From positions 62,001 through 126,000 of the forward strand of contig SVGB01000006.1 in assembly GCA_015056565.1 (NCBI GenBank): a stretch of DNA of 64,000 bases, in the 5' to 3' direction. Positions within the stretch are counted from its first letter, which is position 1. Each line of letters begins with the position of its first letter. This stretch comes from Butyrivibrio sp. GTDB taxonomy: Bacteria; Bacillota; Clostridia; Lachnospirales; Lachnospiraceae. The translations under genes were made by a program, and so were the position numbers. Under the pieces are notes generated by a model that ran no database searches, had not been told where the DNA came from, and was given only the letters and a program-made list of their open reading frames with translations. Below, in pieces: positions 16,246 to 24,418 of the stretch.

Positions 16246-17481
16246 TCACTTATCAAACAGCTCTTCAATTGCCTCCTGAGAGCTTTCTATGGCGTCATTT
16301 ACGGTTTTTTCTCCGTCAATGCAACTTACTAGCTCCTTGCCAAAAATCTCTTCGATTTGGGCCCATTTTGTTGTTCTGGGACGTACTCTTGAGTTATTGG
16401 TTCCGCTGTAGAGTTGTTCAAAGTAAGGATATTTACTTAGGACCTCTGAGTCTCTAAATATACTCTTTCTTGTTGGTACACCGCCATATTCAAGAGCTTT
16501 GCGCTGAACTTCCTCACTGGTCAGATATGTGGCCAGCTTAAGAGCAAGTTCAGGGTTGGCAGAATTGCTTGTAACTCCGAGGAGCCAGTTACCAATCTCT
16601 CCAGTAGCAAGGACTTGAGAGGAAGCTGTCTTTTTACCGGGAATCTGAGCTATTGAGGCCTTGGATCCCTCTCCAGATACGAACCAGGAAGGCCAGCCAA
16701 GCGCAATAGCAGCTTCACCAGTGGTAATGGCATTAACAAGTTCATCTTTACTGTAATTTCCGCCAGTCTGATATAGTTTGCAATAAAATTCAAGAGCTTC
16801 TCGGCTCTGAGGTGAGTCAAGGATCAGTTTTCCGTCTTCGTTAAACAGATCTCCACCAAATGCCCACAAAATTGGCAAAAAGTCTGAGACTATCGGGTTT
16901 CCGGACTGCCCACGTATGGCATAGCCTTTTTTTCCAGACTGGTTTATTTCCTGACATTTACTATATATGCTTCCCCAGTTCTCAAGTACAGAAGGATCTT
17001 CAACTAACTCCTCATTGTAGAAAACAAGCTGTACATTACCTGAAAATGGAAGAGCATAGGTGGCGCCCAGTGGATATGGGTCTTTTCCAAGAAGTTTTGA
17101 CTTTTCAACGAAATCTTCATCGTCTAAGTAACCACGCTGTGTCAGGTTCTGGATTATCTTTTTTTCTATGTATTCAGGCATTAAGGGGTCATCGATCATG
17201 ATGACATCATACATCCCTACGGCGTTTGAAGAATCGTCAATTGCAGTCTTATGAATGTCGTCAGCGCTCAGTGGAACTACGTTGACTAAGCAGAAGTTTT
17301 CTTTTTCAAAATCACCTTTAACTGCGTTAATGATATCGCTATGAGAGCCGTCTCTTGCTGCGATAGTTATGGTGGTCACGGGGCTGCTTGAGGCGTTTTG
17401 TTTGCTAGAACAGCCAAAACAGGTGATCATGAGTGCTGACAATAATATGATCGACAATGCTTTTTTAAACATTTCTCTCAT
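16246..17481 (-). CDS. Extracellular solute-binding lipoprotein (family 1, sugar type)
   Basis: This 411-residue substrate-binding protein has a lipoprotein signal with the acceptor at Cys24 (ALMITCFGCSSK; the -3 position is Cys, atypical). The fold features are YDVIMIDDPLMPEYIEK, YALPFSGNVQLVFYNEELVED and AAIALGWPSW, as in family 1 sugar-binding proteins. It would hand a sugar or oligosaccharide to an ABC permease. A GGAGGAA ribosome site precedes the ATG. No permease or ATPase gene is beside it, so it is an orphan receptor or works with a remote transporter. Confidence 0.85.
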   Translation of the reverse strand: MREMFKKALSIILLSALMITCFGCSSKQNASSSPVTTITIAARDGSHSDIINAVKGDFEKENFCLVNVVPLSADDIHKTAIDDSSNAVGMYDVIMIDDPLMPEYIEKKIIQNLTQRGYLDDEDFVEKSKLLGKDPYPLGATYALPFSGNVQLVFYNEELVEDPSVLENWGSIYSKCQEINQSGKKGYAIRGQSGNPIVSDFLPILWAFGGDLFNEDGKLILDSPQSREALEFYCKLYQTGGNYSKDELVNAITTGEAAIALGWPSWFVSGEGSKASIAQIPGKKTASSQVLATGEIGNWLLGVTSNSANPELALKLATYLTSEEVQRKALEYGGVPTRKSIFRDSEVLSKYPYFEQLYSGTNNSRVRPRTTKWAQIEEIFGKELVSCIDGEKTVNDAIESSQEAIEELFDK

Positions 17482-17629
17482 TCAGTTTTCCTCCGAGATG
17501 AAATAATTTTATCATATTACGAGTGCAAATATATGAAAAAATAATAAACATTGATGAATTAATGGGGAGTTGTAGTGTATAATTATTTTGGATATATGTA
17601 ACTATAAACAGACATTCAAGGAGACTGCC

Positions 17630-19033
17630 ATGCCTGCTAAAGAAACAGAAGGGAAGATAGGATATTCTTTTGATACAGAGCTTTCAAACAGTGATATTTT
17701 ATCAATGCTTGGAGAACTGCCTGACGCATGTTGCATTTTCAAGGTCTTAACCGATCCCTTCGGAACAGTAAAAGACATGCTTTTTTTGTTCGCCAATGAG
17801 AAGTATGCACAGTTGACGGGATTTTCTACAGCTGAGCTGATCGGCTCTACTTTTTATACCACAGTAAACAATCAGGATGAGGATTGGATCAAATTCAGCT
17901 ATCAGGCTGCGATCTTAAGACAGTCTTCTATCAACCGGTCTTATAATACCCAGCACAATCTGTGGCTTGAGTTTTGGGCAGTGCCTGTGTATCAGAAGGG
18001 ATTTTGTGCCTATATCATCCATGATGTGACAGCAGCCAAGAGGGATGAGGATATCAAGGATCTTCAGTCCAACACCAATAAACTGGTTATAGAGTGCGCC
18101 AAGGCTGGTTCCACTTCAGATTTTGCCAAGGGAATCAAAAGAGTTCTAAGGCTCATCGGTCAGACTCTTGAGGCAGACAGGGTCTATGTTGTAAGGAATG
18201 ATGGTAATAGGGTAGTTGACAGGCATGAGTGGATCAGCAAGAGCAGTTCTGCCGATCTTCCACCCAAAAAGATATTTGAAAAATACGACCTTATAAGCAG
18301 CTGGAACAGGCAGCTTAAGGGCAAGAGCTTTTATATAATGCATGATACGTCTCCAATAGCAGAGGTACAGCCTGAAATGTACAATGAGTACCTGGCTGGT
18401 AAATGCTCAAGATATGCAATCTCTGTCCTGAAAGACAAGGATGAAAGGATAGGCTTCCTTGTTGCAGATAATTTCTCAAATGAGTTAAGGCTTGATATCG
18501 GTGAAGTAATGGAAACTGTAAGTGTCTTTCTTGCAGCTCAGATCAAAAACCATGAGCTCAACCAGGAACTAAGGTTTATAGGAGGACATGATGCCCTTAC
18601 CGGTCTTGGCAACAGATATGCTCTCAATCAGCAGCTTGCGCTGCTAAAAGAGATGTCGGTACCTGTAGGGGTATGCTACACGGATATAAACAGTCTTAAG
18701 TCGATAAATGATGGACAGGGTCATGAAGCAGGGGATAATCTGATAAGGAATACAGCTTATCTGTTTGGCTCCATTTTTAAAAAGAAATTCTGCTACAGGT
18801 TTGGGGGAGATGAGTTCATTGCCCTTGTTCCAGAGGTATCAGAGGATAAGTTCGCAGAAATGGTAGAGAAATTCAAGCTTAAGGTAAGAGATGTTGCCAT
18901 AGCTGTGGGCTGGGAGTGGATTGAAGTATCTGCAGATGTAAACAAGGCTATTAAACTTGCTGATGAGGAGATGTACAAGGATAAAGCAAGGTATTACAAG
19001 AGCCATGAAAGACGTCATGTAAACAATACTTAA
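17630..19033 (+). CDS. PAS-GAF-GGDEF diguanylate cyclase
   Basis: The 467-residue soluble protein has a PAS domain (about 20-140, with FANEKYAQLTGFSTAELIG), a GAF-like domain (about 155-300), and a C-terminal GGDEF domain (about 310-460). The active loop is RFGGDEF and the substrate segment is GHDALTGLGNRYALNQ, so it should make c-di-GMP. No RxxD inhibitory site is present five residues before the loop. The ATG follows AAGGAGACTGCC; a TTG 42 bases upstream has no such site. An AT-rich leader with TATAAT at 17578 precedes it. The sensed signal is unknown. Confidence 0.9.
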   Translation: MPAKETEGKIGYSFDTELSNSDILSMLGELPDACCIFKVLTDPFGTVKDMLFLFANEKYAQLTGFSTAELIGSTFYTTVNNQDEDWIKFSYQAAILRQSSINRSYNTQHNLWLEFWAVPVYQKGFCAYIIHDVTAAKRDEDIKDLQSNTNKLVIECAKAGSTSDFAKGIKRVLRLIGQTLEADRVYVVRNDGNRVVDRHEWISKSSSADLPPKKIFEKYDLISSWNRQLKGKSFYIMHDTSPIAEVQPEMYNEYLAGKCSRYAISVLKDKDERIGFLVADNFSNELRLDIGEVMETVSVFLAAQIKNHELNQELRFIGGHDALTGLGNRYALNQQLALLKEMSVPVGVCYTDINSLKSINDGQGHEAGDNLIRNTAYLFGSIFKKKFCYRFGGDEFIALVPEVSEDKFAEMVEKFKLKVRDVAIAVGWEWIEVSADVNKAIKLADEEMYKDKARYYKSHERRHVNNT

Positions 19034-19053
19034 AGCGTGATAACACATAAAAA

Positions 19054-19080
19054 GAGCCGCCTTCGTAATGAAGACGGCTC
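19054..19080. terminator. Terminator after the GGDEF gene
   Basis: An 11-position stem (GAGCCG-CTTC with GAAG-CGGCTC, one mismatch) has A-rich sequence before and T-rich sequence after. It lies between convergent genes and may act on both. Confidence 0.75.
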
Positions 19081-19097
19081 ATATTTTATGCAAGATT

Positions 19098-19120
19098 GTT
19101 ATATAACATATATGATATGT
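19098..19120. repeat. Isolated palindrome-type repeat before the pta stop
   Basis: GTTATATAACATATATGATA shares the core of the parA-side repeat family. It lies between the GGDEF terminator and the pta stop codon, again in a convergent 3' region. Confidence 0.55.
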
Positions 19121-19126
19121 ATATCA

Positions 19127-20110
19127 TCAAGCAAGAGATGCTGTGATGATAGCCATTGAGTAAACCTCGATAGCATTGCAGCCACGTGAAAGGTCATTGA
19201 TAGGTGCGTTAAGGCCAAGAAGGATAGGACCATATGCTTCGAAGTTACCCATTCTCTGAGCAATCTTGTAACCAAGGTTACCAGCGTTGATGTCAGGGAA
19301 GATGAAGGTATTTGCGTGACCTGCTACAGGTGAACCAGGAGCTTTCTGTTTAGCTACACGAGGTGAAACAGCAGCGTCGAACTGAAGCTCTCCATCGATA
19401 GGGACCTCAGGATACCTCTCCTGTGCCTTCTTGGTAGCGTTCTGCATCTTGGTTACTGTATCGTCCTTAGCTGATCCCTTTGTTGAGAATGAAAGGAATG
19501 CAACCTTAGGCTCTACACCGAATCTCTTAGCGCAGTTTACTGTCTCGCCGCAGATCTCAACAAGCTCATCCTCGTTAGGATTGATGTTGATTCCGCAGTC
19601 AGCCATTGCGATAACCTCGTTGTCACCAGTTGCTGAAGGACGAACAAGGATAAAGCATGAAGAAACGATAGTGTTCTCAGGTTTAGTCTTGATGATCTGA
19701 AGTGCAGGACGAACTGTGTCTGCTGTTGAGTATGTAGCACCGCCAAGGAGGCAGTCGCCAAGACCCATCTTTACAAGCATTGTTCCGAAGTAGTTAGTCT
19801 GCTTGAGCATTGGGATAGCCTTCTCAGGTGTCATTCCCTTGCTCTTTCTAAGTTCGCAGAAAAGGTCAACCATCTCATCAAACCTATCGAAATTCTCAGG
19901 ATCGATGATCTGTGCTCCGCGGATGTTGTAACCAGCATCCTCTGAAACTTTGATGATCTCTTCCTCGTTACCTAAAAGAATAGGCTTAATGAAGTTTCCT
20001 GCAAGAAGACGTGAAGCAGCCTCTAAGATTCTTGGGTCATTTCCCTCTGGGAAAACGATTGTCTTAGGGTCTTTTTTGAGCTTCTGTATCATATCTCCAA
20101 ATCCGTACAT
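19127..20110 (-). CDS. pta: Phosphate acetyltransferase
   Basis: This 327-residue enzyme makes acetyl phosphate and CoA from acetyl-CoA and phosphate, the first half of the acetate/ATP pathway. The start reads TIVFPEGNDPRILEAASRLL. GLGDCLLGGATYSTADTVRP and FIFPDINAGNLGYKIAQRMG are hallmark segments, and the length is that of the short clostridial form. A strong AAGGAGGATAAGTAA site precedes the ATG. The acetate kinase gene normally next to pta in Clostridia is absent, and the gene stands alone, with a TATAAT-like -10 on its strand at 20183-20188. Confidence 0.95.
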   Translation of the reverse strand: MYGFGDMIQKLKKDPKTIVFPEGNDPRILEAASRLLAGNFIKPILLGNEEEIIKVSEDAGYNIRGAQIIDPENFDRFDEMVDLFCELRKSKGMTPEKAIPMLKQTNYFGTMLVKMGLGDCLLGGATYSTADTVRPALQIIKTKPENTIVSSCFILVRPSATGDNEVIAMADCGININPNEDELVEICGETVNCAKRFGVEPKVAFLSFSTKGSAKDDTVTKMQNATKKAQERYPEVPIDGELQFDAAVSPRVAKQKAPGSPVAGHANTFIFPDINAGNLGYKIAQRMGNFEAYGPILLGLNAPINDLSRGCNAIEVYSMAIITASLA

Positions 20111-20279
20111 TTACTTATCCTCCTTAAAAAATGCGAATCTAGTTTCAGCTATGTAAGCGCTATCATTTCGAAGCGCAAGCGTATTATAAGACAATGATAT
20201 CAAAAAAAGTTTGATTTCACTCAACTTTTACATTAAAATTTATTTGTTAATTATTAAACTATATTGTGAGGAAAATATC

Positions 20280-20519
20280 ATGAATATGAACCCTATGATG
20301 CTGATGCAAATGCAGCAGAGATTACAGACTTTTCAGCAGGATCATCCAAAGGTAATGCCATTTTTCATGGCGGTAAAAGATACTGCAATGGTAGAAGGAA
20401 CTGTTCTTGCCATGAAGGTTACAACTCCTGATGGAAAAACACTAGAATCCAACATCAAGCTCACTGCCAATGATATTGAGACAATGAAGATGATGTCGGA
20501 TCCGAACTTTCAGAAATGA
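20280..20519 (+). CDS. Small Met-rich hypothetical protein
   Basis: The 79-residue protein starts MNMNPMMLMQMQQRLQTFQQ and ends KLTANDIETMKMMSDPNFQK. The first 20 residues are very rich in Met and Gln; the middle is a short beta-rich domain (AMVEGTVLAMKVTTPDGK). GTGAGGAAAATATC precedes the ATG, which is better than the ATG 69 bases upstream. It ends 8 bases from the convergent YgjV-like gene. I recall similar small proteins in Lachnospiraceae but no function. Confidence 0.7.
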   Translation: MNMNPMMLMQMQQRLQTFQQDHPKVMPFFMAVKDTAMVEGTVLAMKVTTPDGKTLESNIKLTANDIETMKMMSDPNFQK

Positions 20520-20527
20520 TCGTCAGA

Positions 20528-21145
20528 TCATAGAACTTTTACGTACTTGTCGCCCTGCTTGGCGAAGTCGTTCTTGGCCAGGTACTCCTTGTGATAGGTA
20601 TCAGGGCCATTGAAAGTCACTGATTTTACGCCTACTGTAGCGAGATTTGCAAAAAGGAATTTGCCAATTGAAAAATCTCTGTACTCAGGCAGACAGTAAT
20701 CGATAAGGATGCTAAGATCGCCCTTTTCGTCCTCATCACCAACAAAGATGCCTACAGGAGCTCCTTTGTAGCATACCATGTAAGCAGAATTGGAGTTCTT
20801 GAACCTGTTTGTGGTGCCAGGGAAGAATTTCTCAATATCATCCTTCTGCCTGTCAATTGAATAACCAAGCATAGAGTCGTCAGGGGATACTTTTACAAGG
20901 TCGTATTCTCTGGCGCTTTTACTTGTGTTGCTCATCTTGACCAGATAGTAGATATTGATCATCACAAGGCACAGGTTCATGATGGCTGTAGGATAGGAGT
21001 GGATTATAAAAGCATAGATCGTAAAGATAATGCTGCCTATGGTGTTTACCACACGGAGTTTAACTACAGATACCATCAAAAAAGACACCAGAACAAGTGC
21101 AGATCCTGTATATCCGATTGCTTCAATAAGAACTTTTGTGTTCAT
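20528..21145 (-). CDS. YgjV-like membrane domain fused to an acetyltransferase-like domain
   Basis: The 205-residue protein has three membrane segments in residues 1-70 (GYTGSALVLVSFLMVSVVKL, then TIGSIIFTIYAFIIH and IMNLCLVMINIYYL), the pattern of the YgjV/CBU_0592 family. Residues about 85-205 look like a compact GNAT-type fold (SAYMVCYKGAPVGIFVGDED, then IGKFLFANLATVGVKSVTFN). A small membrane anchor bearing a cytoplasmic acetyltransferase-like domain is the simplest reading. A second, shorter YgjV-like protein is at 57138. Function unknown. Confidence 0.7.
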   Translation of the reverse strand: MNTKVLIEAIGYTGSALVLVSFLMVSVVKLRVVNTIGSIIFTIYAFIIHSYPTAIMNLCLVMINIYYLVKMSNTSKSAREYDLVKVSPDDSMLGYSIDRQKDDIEKFFPGTTNRFKNSNSAYMVCYKGAPVGIFVGDEDEKGDLSILIDYCLPEYRDFSIGKFLFANLATVGVKSVTFNGPDTYHKEYLAKNDFAKQGDKYVKVL

Positions 21146-21189
21146 AAAAACCTCTTTCCTTTGTGTAATGGTTTTTTGTTATAATAATT

Positions 21190-21218
21190 TTGCCATTAGC
21201 TTTTTTGTTTCGTATAAA
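21190..21218 (+). promoter_or_regulatory. Promoter P1 of the first double-glycine peptide gene
   Basis: TTGCCA and TATAAA are separated by exactly 17 bases, and the last bases of the spacer are TTCG. The same architecture occurs at 27585-27613 and 49587-49615, each time before a small peptide gene. Confidence 0.7.
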
Positions 21219-21277
21219 TAATTATAAAGCGACTGAGCTATTTATCCAAGAGATATTCATATGAGGAGGAACTGACA

Positions 21278-21508
21278 ATGGGAATCAATGAGAAATTAAC
21301 AGATGAAGAACTTAAGGGCATTTCTGGCGGTGCTGGAAAAGCTATCGATCCCAAGCATGAAAAAGAAAGAAAAGAGTTTGAAAAGGCATGGGAGAGGCAG
21401 AAAAAGGATGATCTTGATATTTCTGGAATGCGTCGTGCCGAGCTTTTTGATGAGTGGCAGGCCAGCGGAAAATCTGCAGAGGTATTCCTTTCTAATATCA
21501 ACTGCTAA
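21278..21508 (+). CDS. Double-glycine leader peptide with C-terminal cysteine (bacteriocin/signal-like)
   Basis: The 76-residue precursor has an 18-residue leader ending LTDEELKGISGG, which matches the double-glycine rule (Leu-12, Glu-8, Leu-7, Ile-4, Gly-2, Gly-1). Cleavage after GG would release a 58-residue, highly charged, helical peptide whose only cysteine is the last residue (SNINC). The peptide is not hydrophobic, so it is unlike a simple pore-forming class II bacteriocin. It has a strong GAGGAGGAAC ribosome site, promoter P1 and a terminator at 21533. No C39-peptidase exporter is adjacent. The ABC exporter at 22636 lacks the peptidase domain. Confidence 0.75.
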   Translation: MGINEKLTDEELKGISGGAGKAIDPKHEKERKEFEKAWERQKKDDLDISGMRRAELFDEWQASGKSAEVFLSNINC

Positions 21509-21532
21509 AGTTAAAAGAGAGCAAAAGAAAAG

Positions 21533-21557
21533 GCAAGGAGGCCACATGTCTCCTTGC
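21533..21557 (+). terminator. Terminator after the first double-glycine peptide
   Basis: An 8-bp stem (GCAAGGAG with CTCCTTGC, 9-base loop) lies between convergent small genes. The trailing T-run is short. Confidence 0.6.
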
Positions 21558-21579
21558 TTTGCTAATTAATACAAAGAAA

Positions 21580-21759
21580 TCACAGTAATAAAAGTGCGAC
21601 AAAAGTAGCAAAAGCTGCCAAAAAAGCAGATGATGCTGCTATTGTGACAATTTTTGACTTCAAGGCATTAGAATCTACGTACTTTCCGTTGAAATTAACA
21701 GTATCTATTGTTTTGGGTTCTGATACCTTGTTGTATCCGCTGCATGTATTAATATCCAT
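21580..21759 (-). CDS. Small single-pass membrane protein
   Basis: The 59-residue protein starts MDINTCSGYNKVSEPKTID and ends in one strongly hydrophobic segment (KIVTIAASSAFLAAFATFVA and LLLL), so it is probably tail-anchored. GGAGGACG precedes the ATG at good distance. It converges on the double-glycine peptide gene, 71 bases away, so it could be an immunity protein or an independent membrane peptide. I recognise no family. Confidence 0.55.
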   Translation of the reverse strand: MDINTCSGYNKVSEPKTIDTVNFNGKYVDSNALKSKIVTIAASSAFLAAFATFVALLLL

Positions 21760-21919
21760 AGGCTCGTCCTCCAATTTGATCAAAAACCAAATATCCAAAT
21801 TAACCACTTTAGTAAATATTAACCTATAAATGTGTAGATTTGCTTACCATGACCTTAAGATTTTATAAAAAGAGTATTAAGATAAAAAAATGTCGAAAAA
21901 TTTATGGAATTTTCTTACA

Positions 21920-21954
21920 ATATTTCGAACAATATCCGAAATATGAATTATAAT
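21920..21954 (+). promoter_or_regulatory. Promoter with palindromic operator before the secreted protein/ABC operon
   Basis: A perfect 8-bp inverted repeat (ATATTTCG and CGAAATAT, 9-base centre, 21920-21944) lies just upstream of a TATAAT -10 (21949-21954). The palindrome covers the -35 position, as expected for a repressor or activator site. No regulator gene is adjacent. Confidence 0.5.
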
Positions 21955-21985
21955 GAGTGTAGGTGAACAAAGGAGGTATGAGCTA

Positions 21986-22639
21986 ATGAAAAGAAATAGT
22001 ATTGTTGGAATGATCTTAGCGACTACTCTTTTATTGACAACTGGATTTGGAGGATATGCGGCTGACAGATGTATTCAGAGCGAAAATGAAGATCTTAAGC
22101 CAGTCATATACCTATACCCACAGGAGGATGGCCAGGAAATCTCGGTCAGCCTTGATTATGATGGCGATATCACGGAGCTGATACCTGAATTTAATGCAGA
22201 TAACACCTGGAACGTGACAGCAACGAAGGATGGCACTATTACTTTCGAGGGACAGAACTATGACTACCTCTTCTGGGAAGGTGTTCCGCACTTTGAATAT
22301 GATTTCTTCACCGGCTATTGCGTAAAAGGCTCAGAAACAGAGGCTTTTTTGAGAGATATGCTCCCAAAGCTTGGTCTTAACGACGCTGAAATGGAAGAAT
22401 TTTTGAAGTTCTGGCTCCCAGACCTTGAAAGAAACCCTTATAACATGATAAGCTTCCAAGATAGAACTTATCGTAATGGGGCGAAACTTTCCGTCACACC
22501 AGAGCCTGACACTTTGATCAGAGTGTTCATGGCATGGTATCCTTCAGATGTTTACGTAAAGATTTCTCCTCAGATTATTGAAACCCCGGAAAGAAATGGC
22601 TTTACCGTGGTTGAATGGGGCGGAAACAAGGTTAGATGA
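21986..22639 (+). CDS. Secreted KPVIYLYP-motif protein, coupled to an ABC exporter
   Basis: The 217-residue protein has a signal peptide (MKRNSIVGMILATTLLLTTG) cut near residue 27. The mature part contains KPVIYLYPQEDGQEISVSLD, a motif I recall from secreted Firmicute proteins of unknown role, and is rich in Trp, Tyr and Asp. The start at 21986 follows AAAGGAGG by 9 bases; the ATG at 21953 lies upstream of that site. The stop overlaps the ATG of the ABC transporter (ATGA), so both are made from one mRNA. Possibly a partner or substrate of that exporter. Confidence 0.65.
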   Translation: MKRNSIVGMILATTLLLTTGFGGYAADRCIQSENEDLKPVIYLYPQEDGQEISVSLDYDGDITELIPEFNADNTWNVTATKDGTITFEGQNYDYLFWEGVPHFEYDFFTGYCVKGSETEAFLRDMLPKLGLNDAEMEEFLKFWLPDLERNPYNMISFQDRTYRNGAKLSVTPEPDTLIRVFMAWYPSDVYVKISPQIIETPERNGFTVVEWGGNKVR

Positions 22640-24369
22640 AGCTTATCAAGAAATTTATACCATACTATAAGCCTTATATAGGCATCTTTTTGCTGGATCT
22701 TTTATGTGCTTCTATCATGTCGGCAATCGATCTGGCATTTCCACAATTCATGAGGATCCTCAGGGCAACGCTTTATTTGGAGGCACCAGAGGTGATCTTA
22801 AAGAGAATAGGGCTTGTTGCAGCGCTTCTGATCGCAATGTATGCGGTCAGAAGCCTTTGTAAGTATTATGTAACTTACCAGGGGCACATGATGGGAGCCA
22901 GGATGGAATCCACCATGAGAAGAGAGCTGTTTGACAGGTTTGAAGCATTCTCTTTTTCCTATTATGACACCCATAACACAGGAGAAATGATGTCCAAGCT
23001 GGTTTCAGATCTTTTTGATGTATCTGAGCTGGCTCATCACGGCCCTGAGAATATCTTTATATCAGTGGTCAAGATAATCGGATCTTTCATTCTTCTTATG
23101 AGGATCAATGTTCCCATGACTCTGTGTCTGCTGGCAGTAGTGATCTGCATGGCATGTTTTTCTGTGAGTCAGAACAAAAAGATGAGAAGGACGTTTTCTG
23201 ACAACCGCAGAAAGATCGCGGGAATCAATTCCTCCCTGCAGGATACTCTTGGAGGTATCAGGGTTGTTAAGTCCTTTACCGGTGAAGAAATTGAGCAGGG
23301 CAAGTTTGATAAGTCAAACCTGGCATTTCTTGATTCAAAACAGGCAAATTACAGGCAGATGGCTCTTTTCCACTCAGGAAACAACCTCTTTGAGGGGCTG
23401 ATGTTCGTGGCCGTACTTGTGGCAGGAGGCGTGTTCATTGCAACTGGGCAGCTGACTGGTGAGGATATAGCTATCTATGCTCTGTATATAAACATTTTCA
23501 TAAACCCTGTAAACGTTCTGGTTGAGTTCACTGAGCAGCTACAGAAGGGCATGGCGGGCTTTGAAAGATTTTCAGATGTCATGGATACAATGCCTGAGAT
23601 TGTTGATAAGGATGGGGCAAAAGAGCTAAAGGACGTCAAGGGTGTTATCGACTACAAGAACGTGTCCTTTGCCTATGGAGATGAAGAGGCAGTTCTTAAG
23701 GATATCAACCTCCATGTAGAGGCTGGCAGGGCTATTGCCATCGTAGGGCCTTCAGGCGGCGGAAAGACCACACTTTGCTCGCTCCTTCCAAGATTTTATG
23801 ATGTAAGCGACGGAGCGGTCCTCATTGATGGAACAGACATAAGGGATGTGACACAGAAATCCCTTAGATCCTTCATCGGAATTGTACAGCAGGACGTATA
23901 CCTGTTTAATGGCACGGTAAAAGAGAACATCGCTTACGGAAAACCTGATGCCACAATGGAAGAAATAGTACAAGCAGCAAAAAATGCCGATCTTTTGGGC
24001 TTTATTGAGATGTTGCCAAATGGCTTTGATACAGAGGTAGGAGAGAGGGGAGCAAGGCTTTCTGGAGGCCAGAAACAAAGAATTGCCATCGCCAGGGTGT
24101 TCCTTAAGAATCCTCCGATCCTGATCCTTGATGAGGCCACAAGTGCTCTTGATAACGAGAGTGAGAGATATATTCAGGAAAGCCTTGATAAGCTTGCAAA
24201 AGGAAGAACAACGATCACCATCGCCCACAGGCTTTCAACTATCCTTGGGGCGGATGAGATCATTGTCCTTGATGAAGATGGTATAAAAGAGCGCGGAAAG
24301 CACAAAGAACTGATCCAAAAGGGCGGTCTGTACGAGAAGTATTACCGGATGCAGCTTGGAAAAGTATAA
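22636..24369 (+). CDS. ABC exporter, fused membrane and ATPase domains
   Basis: This 577-residue half-transporter has a six-helix membrane domain (about 1-310) followed by an ATPase domain: Walker A GPSGGGKTT, Q-loop IVQQDVYLFNGTV, signature LSGGQKQRIAIARV, Walker B ILILDEATSALD and H-loop IAHRLS. It is of the lipid/drug/peptide exporter type and works as a homodimer. It lacks an N-terminal C39 peptidase domain, so it cannot itself remove double-glycine leaders. It is translationally coupled to the KPVIYLYP protein upstream. Substrate unknown. Confidence 0.92.
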   Translation: MKLIKKFIPYYKPYIGIFLLDLLCASIMSAIDLAFPQFMRILRATLYLEAPEVILKRIGLVAALLIAMYAVRSLCKYYVTYQGHMMGARMESTMRRELFDRFEAFSFSYYDTHNTGEMMSKLVSDLFDVSELAHHGPENIFISVVKIIGSFILLMRINVPMTLCLLAVVICMACFSVSQNKKMRRTFSDNRRKIAGINSSLQDTLGGIRVVKSFTGEEIEQGKFDKSNLAFLDSKQANYRQMALFHSGNNLFEGLMFVAVLVAGGVFIATGQLTGEDIAIYALYINIFINPVNVLVEFTEQLQKGMAGFERFSDVMDTMPEIVDKDGAKELKDVKGVIDYKNVSFAYGDEEAVLKDINLHVEAGRAIAIVGPSGGGKTTLCSLLPRFYDVSDGAVLIDGTDIRDVTQKSLRSFIGIVQQDVYLFNGTVKENIAYGKPDATMEEIVQAAKNADLLGFIEMLPNGFDTEVGERGARLSGGQKQRIAIARVFLKNPPILILDEATSALDNESERYIQESLDKLAKGRTTITIAHRLSTILGADEIIVLDEDGIKERGKHKELIQKGGLYEKYYRMQLGKV

Positions 24370-24391
24370 GTAAATATATGATCTACAGGTG

Positions 24392-24418
24392 TTGCTCACC
24401 GCAGTATGCGGTGAGCAA
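24392..24418. terminator. Strong hairpin shared by the ends of the ABC gene and the GH5-GT2 gene
   Basis: A perfect 12-bp GC-rich stem (TTGCTCACCGCA with its complement, 3-base loop) overlaps the last codons of the minus-strand GH5-GT2 gene. Flanking T-runs are weak on both strands, so termination may be partial. Confidence 0.5.

Noticed and set aside
19127-20110. pta-ackA acetate operon
   Set aside because: Only pta is present; the gene downstream on that strand is not acetate kinase.
22636-24369. Dedicated processing exporter for the double-glycine peptides
   Set aside because: The protein starts directly with its membrane domain and has no C39 peptidase domain, so it cannot remove GG leaders by itself.
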